Assembly: GCA_947303945.1 (NCBI GenBank)
Contig: CAMYZS010000008.1
Location: 1-59,658, forward strand
DNA: 59,658 bases
Direction of reading: 5' to 3'
Origin: an uncultured Candidatus Saccharibacteria bacterium
GTDB taxonomy: Bacteria; Patescibacteriota; Saccharimonadia; Saccharimonadales; Saccharimonadaceae
Below, in pieces: positions 42,265-50,717 of this stretch. Under the pieces are notes generated by a model, which saw only the letters and a program-made list of their open reading frames with translations, searched no databases and was not told where the DNA came from. Every line of letters begins with the position of its first letter. Position 1 is the stretch's first letter. Made by a program: the position numbers and the translations under genes.

Positions 42265-42672
42265 ATGAGAATGAATTTTGAAAGAAGTAGTGGATCTTAT
42301 GAGCGGAGATATGATATTGATGTCGGGAAGCATCCGGAGTATAGTGGGCCATACGCTGATAGTTATTATGGAACTGGAACTGAACCTCAAACTTACACTA
42401 GTGAAGACGATATGCGAGAAATTCGCGAAATAAGGGAAATAATAAGCGAAATGCGGGCCAAGGAATTTGGGGAGGCAGCGATTGAAACTTATTCTAAGAC
42501 TGGCAGCCTAGAAGAGGAGTTTGGCCAAGTTGATAGCGATAGGAAATATTTAGAAGATTTTAAGGATGGTTCTTACGGGGGGATTGAGCCTAATAGACAA
42601 GAGCCGCCTGAGGTTGATCAAGATGACACAGATGATAGATATGCGGACTTTTTTGAAGATCTTTTTGGTTGA
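42265..42672 (+). CDS. Acidic protein, 135 aa, unknown
   Basis: A Tyr-, Glu- and Asp-rich polypeptide (YAD, YYGTG, EIREIREIISEMRAKEFG) with one long amphipathic helix around residues 50-75 and probably disordered ends. No homologous family recognised. ATG 42265 lies 6 nt after TACGAT, consistent with a leaderless mRNA; ATG 42271 is the alternative. It precedes the kinase gene by 27 bp and is divergent from the VirD4-like gene. Confidence 0.65.
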   Translation: MRMNFERSSGSYERRYDIDVGKHPEYSGPYADSYYGTGTEPQTYTSEDDMREIREIREIISEMRAKEFGEAAIETYSKTGSLEEEFGQVDSDRKYLEDFKDGSYGGIEPNRQEPPEVDQDDTDDRYADFFEDLFG

Positions 42673-42699
42673 TGTTTTCGTGATAAAATCATAATTAGT

Positions 42700-43293
42700 A
42701 TGATTACACTTTTTGGGGCTTCTGGCAGTGGTAAGAGCGTACAAGGTGAGCTAATTGCTCGTAAATATGGTTGGTCGTGGTATTCTTCGCGTGACATGTT
42801 GATGGGCATGCATAATAAGGATGTCGCATATGCGCTTGATCATGGTATGTTTGTCGACGACAAGACGATGAATGGCCTAATGAGTGATATTATGCGTCGT
42901 GCTCATGCAAGAGGAGTTAATCGTGTAGTGCTAGATGGCTTTCCCTCTAGTTATCGTCAGGTGCGTTGGTTGATAGATAATGGTGAGATTCGGAATTTAA
43001 CTGGCGCAATTGTCTTGCGAGTACCGCATGGTGAACTGTGGCGCCGTTTGATGGAGCGAAAACGAGTGGATGATACAAGGGCCGCAATTGAGCGACGTAA
43101 TGAGCTTTATGATCGGACCGTAACCGGAATGATGCGCGCTCTGGGCATGGAAAATGTCCAGATTCGCGAGGTTGATGGCATGGGTGCACCAGAAGATGTA
43201 TTGGCGCGTATCGACGAAATCCTAGGAGAATGGGGTTTAGTTTCAAGAAAAGAATATGAGAAAGTTCATATTTCCGAAGAAAGCATCTTATGA
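42700..43293 (+). CDS. Adenylate-kinase-like nucleoside monophosphate kinase
   Basis: A 197-residue P-loop kinase with GASGSGKSVQGELIARKYG at the N-terminus, the NMP-binding region (SSRDMLMGMHNKDVAYALDHG) and VVLDGFPSSYRQVRWLID, the adenylate kinase signature. The LID region is short and has Arg residues (RRLMERKRVDDTRAAIERR) but no zinc Cys. It would phosphorylate AMP or a related nucleotide. It could be the sole adk or a paralog; the window cannot decide. The stop overlaps the yvcK start. Confidence 0.85.
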   Translation: MITLFGASGSGKSVQGELIARKYGWSWYSSRDMLMGMHNKDVAYALDHGMFVDDKTMNGLMSDIMRRAHARGVNRVVLDGFPSSYRQVRWLIDNGEIRNLTGAIVLRVPHGELWRRLMERKRVDDTRAAIERRNELYDRTVTGMMRALGMENVQIREVDGMGAPEDVLARIDEILGEWGLVSRKEYEKVHISEESIL

Positions 43294-44279
43294 TAAACGT
43301 GCATAATTTAAAGGTGGTAGTAATCGGTGGCGGAACGGGTAGCTTTGTAGTCTTATCTGGTTTAAAAAAGTATATTAATCATATTACTGCTTTAGTATCA
43401 ATGGCGGATGATGGCGGTTCGACTGGTGTCTTGCGTGATGAACTGGGCGTTTTACCACCGGGCGATGTACGCCAATGTTTGGTGGCCTTGTCTGAGTCGC
43501 CAAATATGCGCGAATTGCTGAATTATCGTTTCGATGAGGGCAGCTTAAGCGGCCATTCGTTTGGAAATATATTTTTGACGGCACTTGAAAAGATGACGGG
43601 AAGTTTTGCTGACGCGATCAAAATGGCGAGCGAGATTTTGGATATAAATGGTCATTGTGTAATACCGTCAACATTAGATAAAGTCACCCTAGTAGTAAAT
43701 GACGGCGAAAAGGATATTCGTCACGAGCGCGAAGTGCGTGTAGCGACATTTGCAAATCAATATCCGCACGTATGGTTAGAACCAGAGTCAAAGCCAAATC
43801 AAGAAGCATTAGATGCGATTGCAAAGGCGGATTTAGTAGTCATTGCGCCTGGCGGCCTATATGAAAGTTTAGGCGCCACATTAGTTCTGCCGGATTTTGG
43901 CCGCGTATTGAAACAATCGTCAGCAAAGAAAGTGTATATATGTAATCTAATGAATCAAGAGAGGCATACGGCGAATTTTTCGGTAACGGACTATGCAGAC
44001 GAATTAGAGCGACTTGCTGGTGCAAAGTTCTTAGATGATGTGGTATATAACAATAATATGCCAAGCGAGGGGTTGTTAAAGCGGTATGCTTTAAAAGGTG
44101 AGCATCCGGTTATAATCGATAATATGCCAGGGCGACATTATCGGTTACATGGGACGGATTTATTGTCGCATACAATTTGGCATAACAAATCAACAAGTGA
44201 TCCTCTAGCAGATCAGCGCGCACTGATTCGGCACGATGCCGATAAATTAGCGCGATATGTGTTGGCGATGTGTGCTTGA
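43290..44279 (+). CDS. yvcK: YvcK/CofD-family protein
   Basis: A 329-residue protein of the YvcK family, which in Firmicutes binds UDP-sugars and is needed for carbon flow and wall synthesis on gluconeogenic substrates. Signatures are VVVIGGGTGSFVVLSGLKKY, SMADDGGSTGVLRDELG, PPGDVRQCLVALS, GHSFGNIFLTALE and VVIAPGGLYESLGATLVLP. The 4-bp overlap with the kinase gene shows translational coupling. The ending is complete. Confidence 0.93.
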   Translation: MINVHNLKVVVIGGGTGSFVVLSGLKKYINHITALVSMADDGGSTGVLRDELGVLPPGDVRQCLVALSESPNMRELLNYRFDEGSLSGHSFGNIFLTALEKMTGSFADAIKMASEILDINGHCVIPSTLDKVTLVVNDGEKDIRHEREVRVATFANQYPHVWLEPESKPNQEALDAIAKADLVVIAPGGLYESLGATLVLPDFGRVLKQSSAKKVYICNLMNQERHTANFSVTDYADELERLAGAKFLDDVVYNNNMPSEGLLKRYALKGEHPVIIDNMPGRHYRLHGTDLLSHTIWHNKSTSDPLADQRALIRHDADKLARYVLAMCA

Positions 44280-44285
44280 GAATTT

Positions 44286-45329
44286 TTATTTATCGGGGTT
44301 TGCCAATTTGTAGTTGTCGCGACCAACTTTGGTAAATAATTTCTTGTTTTGGAGGTTTAGAAGGACGGTGGTTTCTTTGACTTTGCGTTCTTTGAGGACC
44401 CGCTTGACGATTTCCTTGCGCGAGAGCCCCTCTTCGTCGTTTGCCTTCTTGAGAATTTTGGTAATAATGTCGGAGACGGTTCCCTTTTGGTAGCCCCAAC
44501 TATCAAGCGCATAAATGCCGCGTCCAATTAAAACGAAACGAGAATCTTTAATAAGTTCATTGTGGATAGCTTGAACGGTGACATCTTTGCGTTTGAAGTC
44601 GGATGAGCCGATAGCTTTGGCGATGTCATTGAAATGCATTGGTTCTTTACGCTCTTCGAGTACAACGTAGATTTTGTCGCGGATATTCTTCGGATTGACG
44701 GTTGGCCACTTGGTGAGTCCCCATTGGCCGTTTAGGGTCGACAATAGTTTGCTAACATGGGCAATGGCTTCAATATGGCTAGGGTGTTCATAGTTGAGTT
44801 TTTCGTCCAGCTCTTCGATAGTGATAGGTTTTTTGTTGCTCTTAACTAGAGCAACAATCTCATCGACTTTGTTACGAATGGCTTTTTCGTCGCCATACTC
44901 GGCGATACCAATAGCGTTATGATACTTATCGTTTTCAGAGATGATGGTTAAGATGGGAGAGATTTCGCCTAGGAAACTAAAATTAGCCTTTTCGACAGAG
45001 TCGGCTTCGTGTCCAAGGATTTTTTGGGCGAGATCGGAAGCTCGAGCGATGCGACCCATTTCGGTAAGATTTCGGACAATTAACTTTTCGGCTGGGGCGA
45101 GCTCGCTAATTCTGCCCTCTTCGGCCGCAATACGGAGACGGATAAGAATTGCTTTTTCGAGTTGGCGAACGCGCTCGCGTGTGATAGACAACATCTCGCC
45201 GATTTGCTCGAGAGTTTCTTTGTGGCCACTGAGCCCGAATCGGCGGGAAATAATTTCCCTTTCACGTTCTTGTTCAATTATGCTGAGGCTACTGGAGATA
45301 GCCTTAGTAATGATATCCGCATTATTCAT
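44286..45329 (-). CDS. Sigma-70 region 4 / HARE-HTH transcription factor
   Basis: A 347-residue DNA-binding protein. The start resembles sigma-70 region 4 (REREIISRRFGL, LEQIGEMLSITRERVRQLEK), without regions 2 or 3. A middle domain similar to the C-terminal part of some CPR sigma-like proteins follows. A HARE-HTH domain of the RNA polymerase delta type lies around 215-285 (IRDKIYVVLEERKEPMHFND, IGRGIYALDSWGY), then a last winged-helix segment. It probably binds promoters or polymerase. A consensus promoter TTGACA/TATTGT precedes it. Confidence 0.82.
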   Translation of the reverse strand: MNNADIITKAISSSLSIIEQEREREIISRRFGLSGHKETLEQIGEMLSITRERVRQLEKAILIRLRIAAEEGRISELAPAEKLIVRNLTEMGRIARASDLAQKILGHEADSVEKANFSFLGEISPILTIISENDKYHNAIGIAEYGDEKAIRNKVDEIVALVKSNKKPITIEELDEKLNYEHPSHIEAIAHVSKLLSTLNGQWGLTKWPTVNPKNIRDKIYVVLEERKEPMHFNDIAKAIGSSDFKRKDVTVQAIHNELIKDSRFVLIGRGIYALDSWGYQKGTVSDIITKILKKANDEEGLSRKEIVKRVLKERKVKETTVLLNLQNKKLFTKVGRDNYKLANPDK

Positions 45330-45383
45330 GCTGACTGTTTCCTTTTTCTCCGTCTGTTTAGGTTAATATCTTATCTTTTAAAT

Positions 45384-45412
45384 ACAATAACATATACTAG
45401 TCATGTTGTCAA
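45384..45412 (-). promoter_or_regulatory. Promoter of the sigma4/HARE gene
   Basis: Minus strand TTGACA (45412-45407), a 17-bp spacer, TATTGT (45389-45384). The rest of 45413-45689 is A/T rich with no gene. Confidence 0.75.
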
Positions 45413-45689
45413 CAAGTAAATATTACTTTCACTTGGAAGCTATTATACTACATTTTTGACGAATATCCGAATAAAATACATAAGACTATAAGCATAAGTA
45501 GTATTATGATGCTAAAATTGTTTTATTTGATAATTCTGAGATGGGAGTATTGTAGGAAGTGCTAGATGGGGTGTAGATGTTGCTTAGTATATGGAACTGT
45601 GGTATAATATAGATGATTCATAGTTTTGACTAGCTCATTGACAATCTATTTTTGTGTTCTTTGAGTAACTTATCCAATGGGAGGGAAAA

Positions 45690-47549
45690 ATGGGAGTAAT
45701 AAATGAGTATAAAACTCAAAGATTTGATTACGAATCGCGGGCGCTAATCGTTAGCCAGTGTGATCCGAACGATGATGACTTCTGTAAGCTGATTAGTACT
45801 GCATTATTAGATTCGGATAAGGAGGTGAGGAACCAAGCGATTCGTAGGTATGAAGAATGTCCTTTGGAACTAAAGAAGAGAATTGTTCCGACGGAGATTT
45901 TACTTTCCTGGATTTGGGCTGTAAATATTGAACAGTGCGTTGTTGCGATTGACCTATTGATAGGGCGTGATGATATAGATATCCAGGAAATCAAGTCACT
46001 GTTTTTTATTGATGATTGCGAAGTTCGGGATCAAATAGTCTACTACTATCAGGAAATTAGCCTCGAAGAAAAAGAAAGGCTTTTCCCGGCGGACATTCTT
46101 AAGCAACATGTTAATAAACCATATGACGATGAAGATATTGAGGCGATGTGGATAAAAATATTCGTATCCTATTGTTCCGCTAAAGGCGATGAGATGGATG
46201 CGGATAGGGACAGTATTGTAAATGATTACATAAGCAATACGAATAACTTAGATTGCGCTCTGTCTTTATTGAAAAACTGTAGCATAAAGATTAGGCCTAA
46301 TATTGTAGAATCGTTACTTGATGTCTATGAGGACTCTGACGAATGTGGTGACGATGATGTGAGACGAAATATCGTTAAGATTATTCATGATAGCCTTGAT
46401 TATTCGTCCTTAGACGAGGATACAATTAAAGAGTGGCTGTTTAACTACTCTTCGTATAATTGTATTTTGACTGAAGTTATGATTCTACTGATGATTGAAG
46501 AAAAGATTCAGTATGATGAGGATATATTTAGGTCCGAACATCATTTCCTCTGGAGCTATATGTATAATACGTCGTATCAAATTCGCGATAATGATGAATT
46601 CGACGCCAAGAAACGCTTCAATGATGCGTATGAATTGTACAAGCGTTTATCTCTAGAGACGAAACAGGCTGTTGCTCCAGAAGGTGATTGCAAAAATTCT
46701 ATCGGTTATCGCGTCGACGAGAGTGATTATATCTATATGATTATTTATCTTTGTTATGGGCGCACTGATTTGTCTGACGGTACCATTAGGCGCGTTATTC
46801 ATTATATGGATAGATTCTTGGATACAAGATCTTGCGATGTGTTCCGAGAGTCGCTTAACTCAATATATTGTGGGCGCTTTTACGATAGCTTAAGTCGGGC
46901 TGACAATGAAGAGCGAAAGATAGCGAATGGGATTCGTGAAATTCGTCGCCTCATTGAGTTAGAGAATGATGTCCTCGAGGAGGGTGACGGCATAATGCGT
47001 TGCGGTCTTGAAGATACTCCGGCTAATACACAGAGAAATGTAATGAATGCTATATTTGTTGATACTAAGTTGTCTGATGATATGGTTATGAAAATAATTG
47101 ATGGGCTTGATGATATTGACGCTGGGGCTGTTATGCATTTGCCGCAGCTTGACGATCAGTATCGATTAAGCTATGCAATTAAGCTTGCCGCCAATCGGAA
47201 GTATGGAAAAGAGATGATTGCTATCCTGTCAAACCATGAGGAAAGCTGGTCTCAGCTTACGGATGATGTGTTGGCTGAAATGAGTGGAAACGATTACTGC
47301 TCTGAGGCTGCTCTTTTTGCGATCAACGTTAGTATGACTCAGGCGCGAGATGCCAGCTTCCGGAAGAAAATTTTGTTTAATGCAGTTTCAGGATCTCGTG
47401 ATGGCAATGTTGTAGTAGCTGCCGTTGAACGGGCGTATAATTGCGAAGATTTGAAAGTAGTGGTACTACCGGCATTGCAGTTAAGGCAGAGTCTGTTGGA
47501 TCCTGAATCTGCTAGGAGAGTACGTGATATTGTGGCGGCAAATCTTTGA
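45690..47549 (+). CDS. Large acidic helical-repeat protein, 619 aa
   Basis: The intact paralog of the amber-interrupted gene at 18543. The protein is very acidic and helical, with HEAT/ARM-like units that include CP.EL.K..V and LSLE-K (for example RRYEECPLELKKRIVPTEIL, YYQEISLEEKERLFPADIL). GGGAGGG lies 5-6 nt before ATG 45690. No catalytic motif is visible, so it is probably a protein-binding scaffold. It shares its downstream hairpin with the paralog, which shows that gene and terminator were duplicated together. Function unknown. Confidence 0.75.
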   Translation: MGVINEYKTQRFDYESRALIVSQCDPNDDDFCKLISTALLDSDKEVRNQAIRRYEECPLELKKRIVPTEILLSWIWAVNIEQCVVAIDLLIGRDDIDIQEIKSLFFIDDCEVRDQIVYYYQEISLEEKERLFPADILKQHVNKPYDDEDIEAMWIKIFVSYCSAKGDEMDADRDSIVNDYISNTNNLDCALSLLKNCSIKIRPNIVESLLDVYEDSDECGDDDVRRNIVKIIHDSLDYSSLDEDTIKEWLFNYSSYNCILTEVMILLMIEEKIQYDEDIFRSEHHFLWSYMYNTSYQIRDNDEFDAKKRFNDAYELYKRLSLETKQAVAPEGDCKNSIGYRVDESDYIYMIIYLCYGRTDLSDGTIRRVIHYMDRFLDTRSCDVFRESLNSIYCGRFYDSLSRADNEERKIANGIREIRRLIELENDVLEEGDGIMRCGLEDTPANTQRNVMNAIFVDTKLSDDMVMKIIDGLDDIDAGAVMHLPQLDDQYRLSYAIKLAANRKYGKEMIAILSNHEESWSQLTDDVLAEMSGNDYCSEAALFAINVSMTQARDASFRKKILFNAVSGSRDGNVVVAAVERAYNCEDLKVVVLPALQLRQSLLDPESARRVRDIVAANL

Positions 47550-47583
47550 TGCCGTTAGCGTTGCGATAGGAACACAATAATGA

Positions 47584-47644
47584 AAGCCAGCTCTTTTGCG
47601 AGCTGGCTTTTTTGTTACTCAAAACCCCCGGCTAGGCTGGGGGT
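47584..47644 (+). terminator. Terminator pair after the helical-repeat gene
   Basis: AAGCCAGCTC/GAGCTGGCTT (47584-47609) plus TTTTTTG is followed by ACCCCC/GGGGGT (47624-47644), which copies the hairpin at 20466-20487. Confidence 0.85.
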
Positions 47645-47667
47645 AATTATTAGCAAATAATTTAATG

Positions 47668-47696
47668 TAAAAAGCCAGTCCATTAGTGGACTGGCT
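47668..47696 (-). terminator. Terminator of conjugation cassette 1
   Basis: AGCCAGTCCA/TGGACTGGCT is followed on the minus strand by TTTTTAC. It lies 22 bp after the stop of the ubiquitin-like gene. Confidence 0.85.
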
Positions 47697-47718
47697 CGTG
47701 TTGAGAGGGGACAGGATA

Positions 47719-48321
47719 TCAACCGTTTACAGGGCGGTTTCCGATCGTGATCGTCACTCCGTCGGGCAGTACGTAATCGGGGCCAATATCGACTCCGTCT
47801 ACCATTGCGTGCCACCCTTCTTTCAGCGCGATATTAGCCTCCTTGAGGAGCGCGCCCCAGGTGGTTCCGATAGTAAATCTTATTTCCTGCGTCTGCTTGC
47901 TCGGTTTTACGATCTTAACGATTCCGGCCTTTGCCGCCGACTTCTTCCCTTTTTTGCGCGCTTTCTTCTTGCGTGCCTGCTGGGTTTCTGTTTCTGCGGC
48001 TGCTGCTTCCGGTGCCGTTACTTCTGTTTCTACTGCTGCTTCCGGTGCTTCAACTTCTGTTTCAACGGCTACTGCTGCTTCCGTTGCTTCAACTTCTGTT
48101 TCTGCGGCTGCTGCTTCCGGTGCCGTTACTTCTGTTTCTGCGACCGCTGCTGCTTCCGTTGTTCCAACTTCTGTTTCTACGGCTGCTGCTGCTTCCGTTG
48201 CTTCAACTTCTGTTTCTACGGCTGCTGTTGTTTCCGGTGTTCCAACTTCTGTTTCTGCGGCTGCTGCTGCTGCCGCTTCCGGTGTTCCGTCGACGTTGAC
48301 AACATTGTTGTTGTTTTCCAT
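47719..48321 (-). CDS. Ubiquitin-like modifier with acidic Ala/Glu repeat arm
   Basis: A 200-residue protein in two parts. Residues ~15-115 are seven tandem 11-13-residue repeats of the type ETEVEATEAAAAV, followed by a Lys-rich linker (QARKKKARKKGKKSAAKAG). The last ~60 residues form a beta-grasp domain (EIRFTIGTTWGALLKEANIA) that aligns with the small modifier at 54870 and ends in Asn-Gly, as required for E1 adenylation. ATG 48321 follows TTAGGAGGG; a start at 48342 would lie upstream of that site. It is the last gene of cassette 1 and also has its own promoter. The modifier role is inferred from fold, C-terminus and neighbours. Confidence 0.75.
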   Translation of the reverse strand: MENNNNVVNVDGTPEAAAAAAAETEVGTPETTAAVETEVEATEAAAAVETEVGTTEAAAVAETEVTAPEAAAAETEVEATEAAVAVETEVEAPEAAVETEVTAPEAAAAETETQQARKKKARKKGKKSAAKAGIVKIVKPSKQTQEIRFTIGTTWGALLKEANIALKEGWHAMVDGVDIGPDYVLPDGVTITIGNRPVNG

Positions 48322-48398
48322 ATTATCCCTCCTAAGGTACATGTGTTATTGCGCATTCGCAATAGTCAAAAAGCTTCTTCGTCTTCTCAGACTTTTTT

Positions 48399-48427
48399 AT
48401 TGTATGCTATAAAAAACTATTTGTCAA
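48399..48427 (-). promoter_or_regulatory. Internal promoter for the cassette 1 modifier
   Basis: Minus strand TTGACA (48427-48422), a 17-bp spacer, TACAAT (48404-48399). The -35 context CTATTGACAAATAG equals that of RNA unit B. It would let the modifier be made in excess over its enzymes. Confidence 0.75.
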
Positions 48428-48457
48428 TAGTTTTCTGACATATTTTTAAGAATTCGT

Positions 48458-49756
48458 TTATTCGTGCATTATTGGCTCGAATGGATCTTCTTCTTCAGGC
48501 TTAAAATATATAGTTTTTTCGATCCCCATATCTTGCAGGATTCTTTCGGGGCCATTATCGACATATCTTGCGACGATATAGCCAGCTATTGCTCCACTGA
48601 AGAAGGCGATGTACGGGATATTTCTGGCCCCACATACATCCTTGGTTGCTTCCGCATCGGAGTACATCCAGGTGTGCTCATAGATAGAGACGTCTTCCTT
48701 ATTATGTGGGTCCACTACTAAGAATGTCAGACTTTTGCCCGTTGATCTGAAATCGATATAAAGAGGAACTAATGGACTATTTTTGACTGCTGCCCATATT
48801 TTCTCTCTCGATTTCATACTGTCAACTCCAGATATTACGATGCCATCGAATTCCGCGGTTTCATCGATAAATACTTCGTGCGGAATAATACTATTATTAT
48901 CCGAGCGTAAATATTGTACGGTGTTGATTGCGGCTTCGATTTTGGGTTTGCCGATGTCTTTATCGCTATACATCGGTTCTCCGGCGCCGTTGTGTGACTT
49001 AGCATCGTAGACATGTATTTCCCTGACGCCCATTGTCGCGAGAACTGAGATTACAGTATTTGTCGCGCCACCTGCTCCCACAATATGTATTGGGGGGCAT
49101 TCATCAGGATTGAATAGTGTATCTATGCGGATAGTCTTTGCAATTTCGTCACTTTGCAGGATTCTTTCAGGGCCATTATCGACATATCTTGCGACAATAT
49201 AGCCAGCCATTGCCCCACTGAAGAAGGCGATGTATGAGTCATACGCGTCTTTGTTTGACTTGACGTCGGAGTGCAGCCAGGCATGTTCGTAGGTGTAGAC
49301 GTTATCATCGTTAGATGGGTCTACCACAATAGTTGTTAAACTATCGCCCGTTAATCTGAAATCGATATAAAGAGGAACTAATGGACTATTTTTGACTGCT
49401 GCCCATATTTTCTCTCTCGATTTCATACTGTCAACTCCAGATATTACGATGCCATCGAATTCCGCGGTTTCATCGATAAATACTTCGTGCGGAATAATAC
49501 TATTATTATCCGAGCGTAAATATTGTACGGTGTTGATTGCGGCTTCGATTTTGGGTTTGCCGATGTCTTTATCGCTATACATCGGTTCTCCGGCGCCGTT
49601 GTGTGACTTAGCATCGTAGACATGTATTTCCCTGACGCCCATTGTCGCGAGAACTGAGATTACAGTATTTGTCGCGCCACCTGCCCCCACAATATGTATT
49701 GGGGGGCATTCATCAGGATTGAATAGCTGTGTTTGATCCATTAAGTTAAAATACAT
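48458..49756 (-). CDS. Tandem-duplicated E1/ThiF-like activating enzyme
   Basis: A 432-residue protein made of two ThiF/E1 modules (about 10-205 and 213-420). Each has the nucleotide loop IHIVGAGGATNTVISVLATM, an Asp ending the next strand (VYDAKSHNGAG), DIGKPKIEAA and the ISGVDSMKSREKIW segment of E1 adenylation domains. E1 enzymes activate the C-terminus of a ubiquitin-like protein and normally dimerise, so the tandem form would be a covalent dimer like eukaryotic E1. The DNA shows a 609-bp period with near-identical N-terminal halves. AAGGAGGGG precedes the ATG. The catalytic Cys cannot be fixed by eye. Confidence 0.88.
   Translation of the reverse strand: MYFNLMDQTQLFNPDECPPIHIVGAGGATNTVISVLATMGVREIHVYDAKSHNGAGEPMYSDKDIGKPKIEAAINTVQYLRSDNNSIIPHEVFIDETAEFDGIVISGVDSMKSREKIWAAVKNSPLVPLYIDFRLTGDSLTTIVVDPSNDDNVYTYEHAWLHSDVKSNKDAYDSYIAFFSGAMAGYIVARYVDNGPERILQSDEIAKTIRIDTLFNPDECPPIHIVGAGGATNTVISVLATMGVREIHVYDAKSHNGAGEPMYSDKDIGKPKIEAAINTVQYLRSDNNSIIPHEVFIDETAEFDGIVISGVDSMKSREKIWAAVKNSPLVPLYIDFRSTGKSLTFLVVDPHNKEDVSIYEHTWMYSDAEATKDVCGARNIPYIAFFSGAIAGYIVARYVDNGPERILQDMGIEKTIYFKPEEEDPFEPIMHE
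48741..49113 (-). repeat. E1 module repeat, copy 2 (C-terminal module)
   Basis: About 373 bp matching 49350-49722 with only about two differences (at the outer edge and GCTCCC/GCCCCC). The remaining ~236 bp of each 609-bp unit are clearly diverged. Confidence 0.9.
49350..49722 (-). repeat. E1 module repeat, copy 1 (N-terminal module)
   Basis: Near-identical partner of 48741-49113, offset by exactly 609 bp (203 codons), so the duplication keeps the frame. Confidence 0.9.
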
Positions 49757-49768
49757 AATAACCCCTCC

Positions 49769-50716
49769 TTATATTGAATTATCTACAGGACGCAAACAAG
49801 ATCCATCATCATTTGACGAGTTGGGTTCCGTGGTGATAGTAGTATCGTCGCTATCGTTTGATGGGCCGAGTTTCGGGATAATGCTGATACTATCGCCGTC
49901 ATTGCTCGATGGGCTGAATCCTGGGGTAGTATCAAAGTCATTGTCGTATATAGAGTTGAGTTCTGGAGAAACATCGTCGCAGTAGTCGAGGTCGAAATCG
50001 GCTTCGGTTAAAACTCTTCTAAGATTTGGATTATAAACCGGATATCCTCCATAGCCATAGTAGTATGGACGGGTTGTGACTGGGTCGGCGGTGCGTTTAA
50101 TGTTAGCGAGTAGGCCTGAATACTTTTTTACGTACTCTTCTCCAAACTCGAGCTCAACGTCGACATTTGCCATTCCGACATGAATATTGTCTCCGCATGT
50201 TTCTACGAAGAAGTCGATTCTGGCCAACATCTTTCCGAAGTTGTTCATGACAATGTTAATTCTATAGGGGCCTAACCAGTCTTCTATGTCGTTAATGTCC
50301 GTTTGTGACCAGAATGCGTCCATATTAGCATGACTATGGCCATGAAGACTGAGGAATTCCATTTCATCTTCCGTTGCGATGTTGCAGGTTAGAATGTCGT
50401 ATCTCACATTGTCTACCCTGGCTGTCTGAGGCGGAATAAATATTTTTCTTAAACGAAAAGTATTCTTTTCGCTCTGGTCGGCATCTATGATGCCCTCGAA
50501 TGCAAACTCGTACGGATGTACCTTCTGCCTAAGAAACAGCAGTATAGTATATATATCGATTGGTATTTTTAGTCTAAAATTTTGTGGTTTAAAACTATCT
50601 GAAGGGTTTACCTCTGACATTGTGAATTTGCTATCGACTGTTGACTTGCAATGATAGCCCTCTTCTTTCTTTTTGTTTGAATTGGGCTGGGAGTATGAGT
50701 GTGACATGGACTTCAT
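49769..50716 (-). CDS. JAB/JAMM metallopeptidase of cassette 1
   Basis: A 315-residue protein with a zinc isopeptidase domain at about 45-200. The catalytic Glu is in HPYEFAFEGII. The metal motif H-x-H-x7-S-x2-D is complete (HGHSHANMDAFWSQTD). A strand with INIVMNNFGKMLARIDFF follows. JAB enzymes remove ubiquitin-like proteins from targets or mature precursors. A disordered acidic tail repeats SNDxD/S-type units (SSNDGDSIS, SNDSDDTT, SSNDDGS). It starts 1 bp after the E2-like stop and ends 12 bp before the E1 gene. Because the modifier already ends in Gly, deconjugation is the likelier activity. Confidence 0.88.
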   Translation of the reverse strand: MKSMSHSYSQPNSNKKKEEGYHCKSTVDSKFTMSEVNPSDSFKPQNFRLKIPIDIYTILLFLRQKVHPYEFAFEGIIDADQSEKNTFRLRKIFIPPQTARVDNVRYDILTCNIATEDEMEFLSLHGHSHANMDAFWSQTDINDIEDWLGPYRINIVMNNFGKMLARIDFFVETCGDNIHVGMANVDVELEFGEEYVKKYSGLLANIKRTADPVTTRPYYYGYGGYPVYNPNLRRVLTEADFDLDYCDDVSPELNSIYDNDFDTTPGFSPSSNDGDSISIIPKLGPSNDSDDTTITTEPNSSNDDGSCLRPVDNSI

Positions 50717-50717
50717 A

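Noticed and set aside
47686-48438. Long Cys/Phe-rich and Ser/Ala-rich frames on the plus strand over the modifier repeats
   Set aside because: They are low-complexity mirror images of the GAA/GCA-type repeat and have no ribosome site or promoter; the minus-strand frame has all of these.
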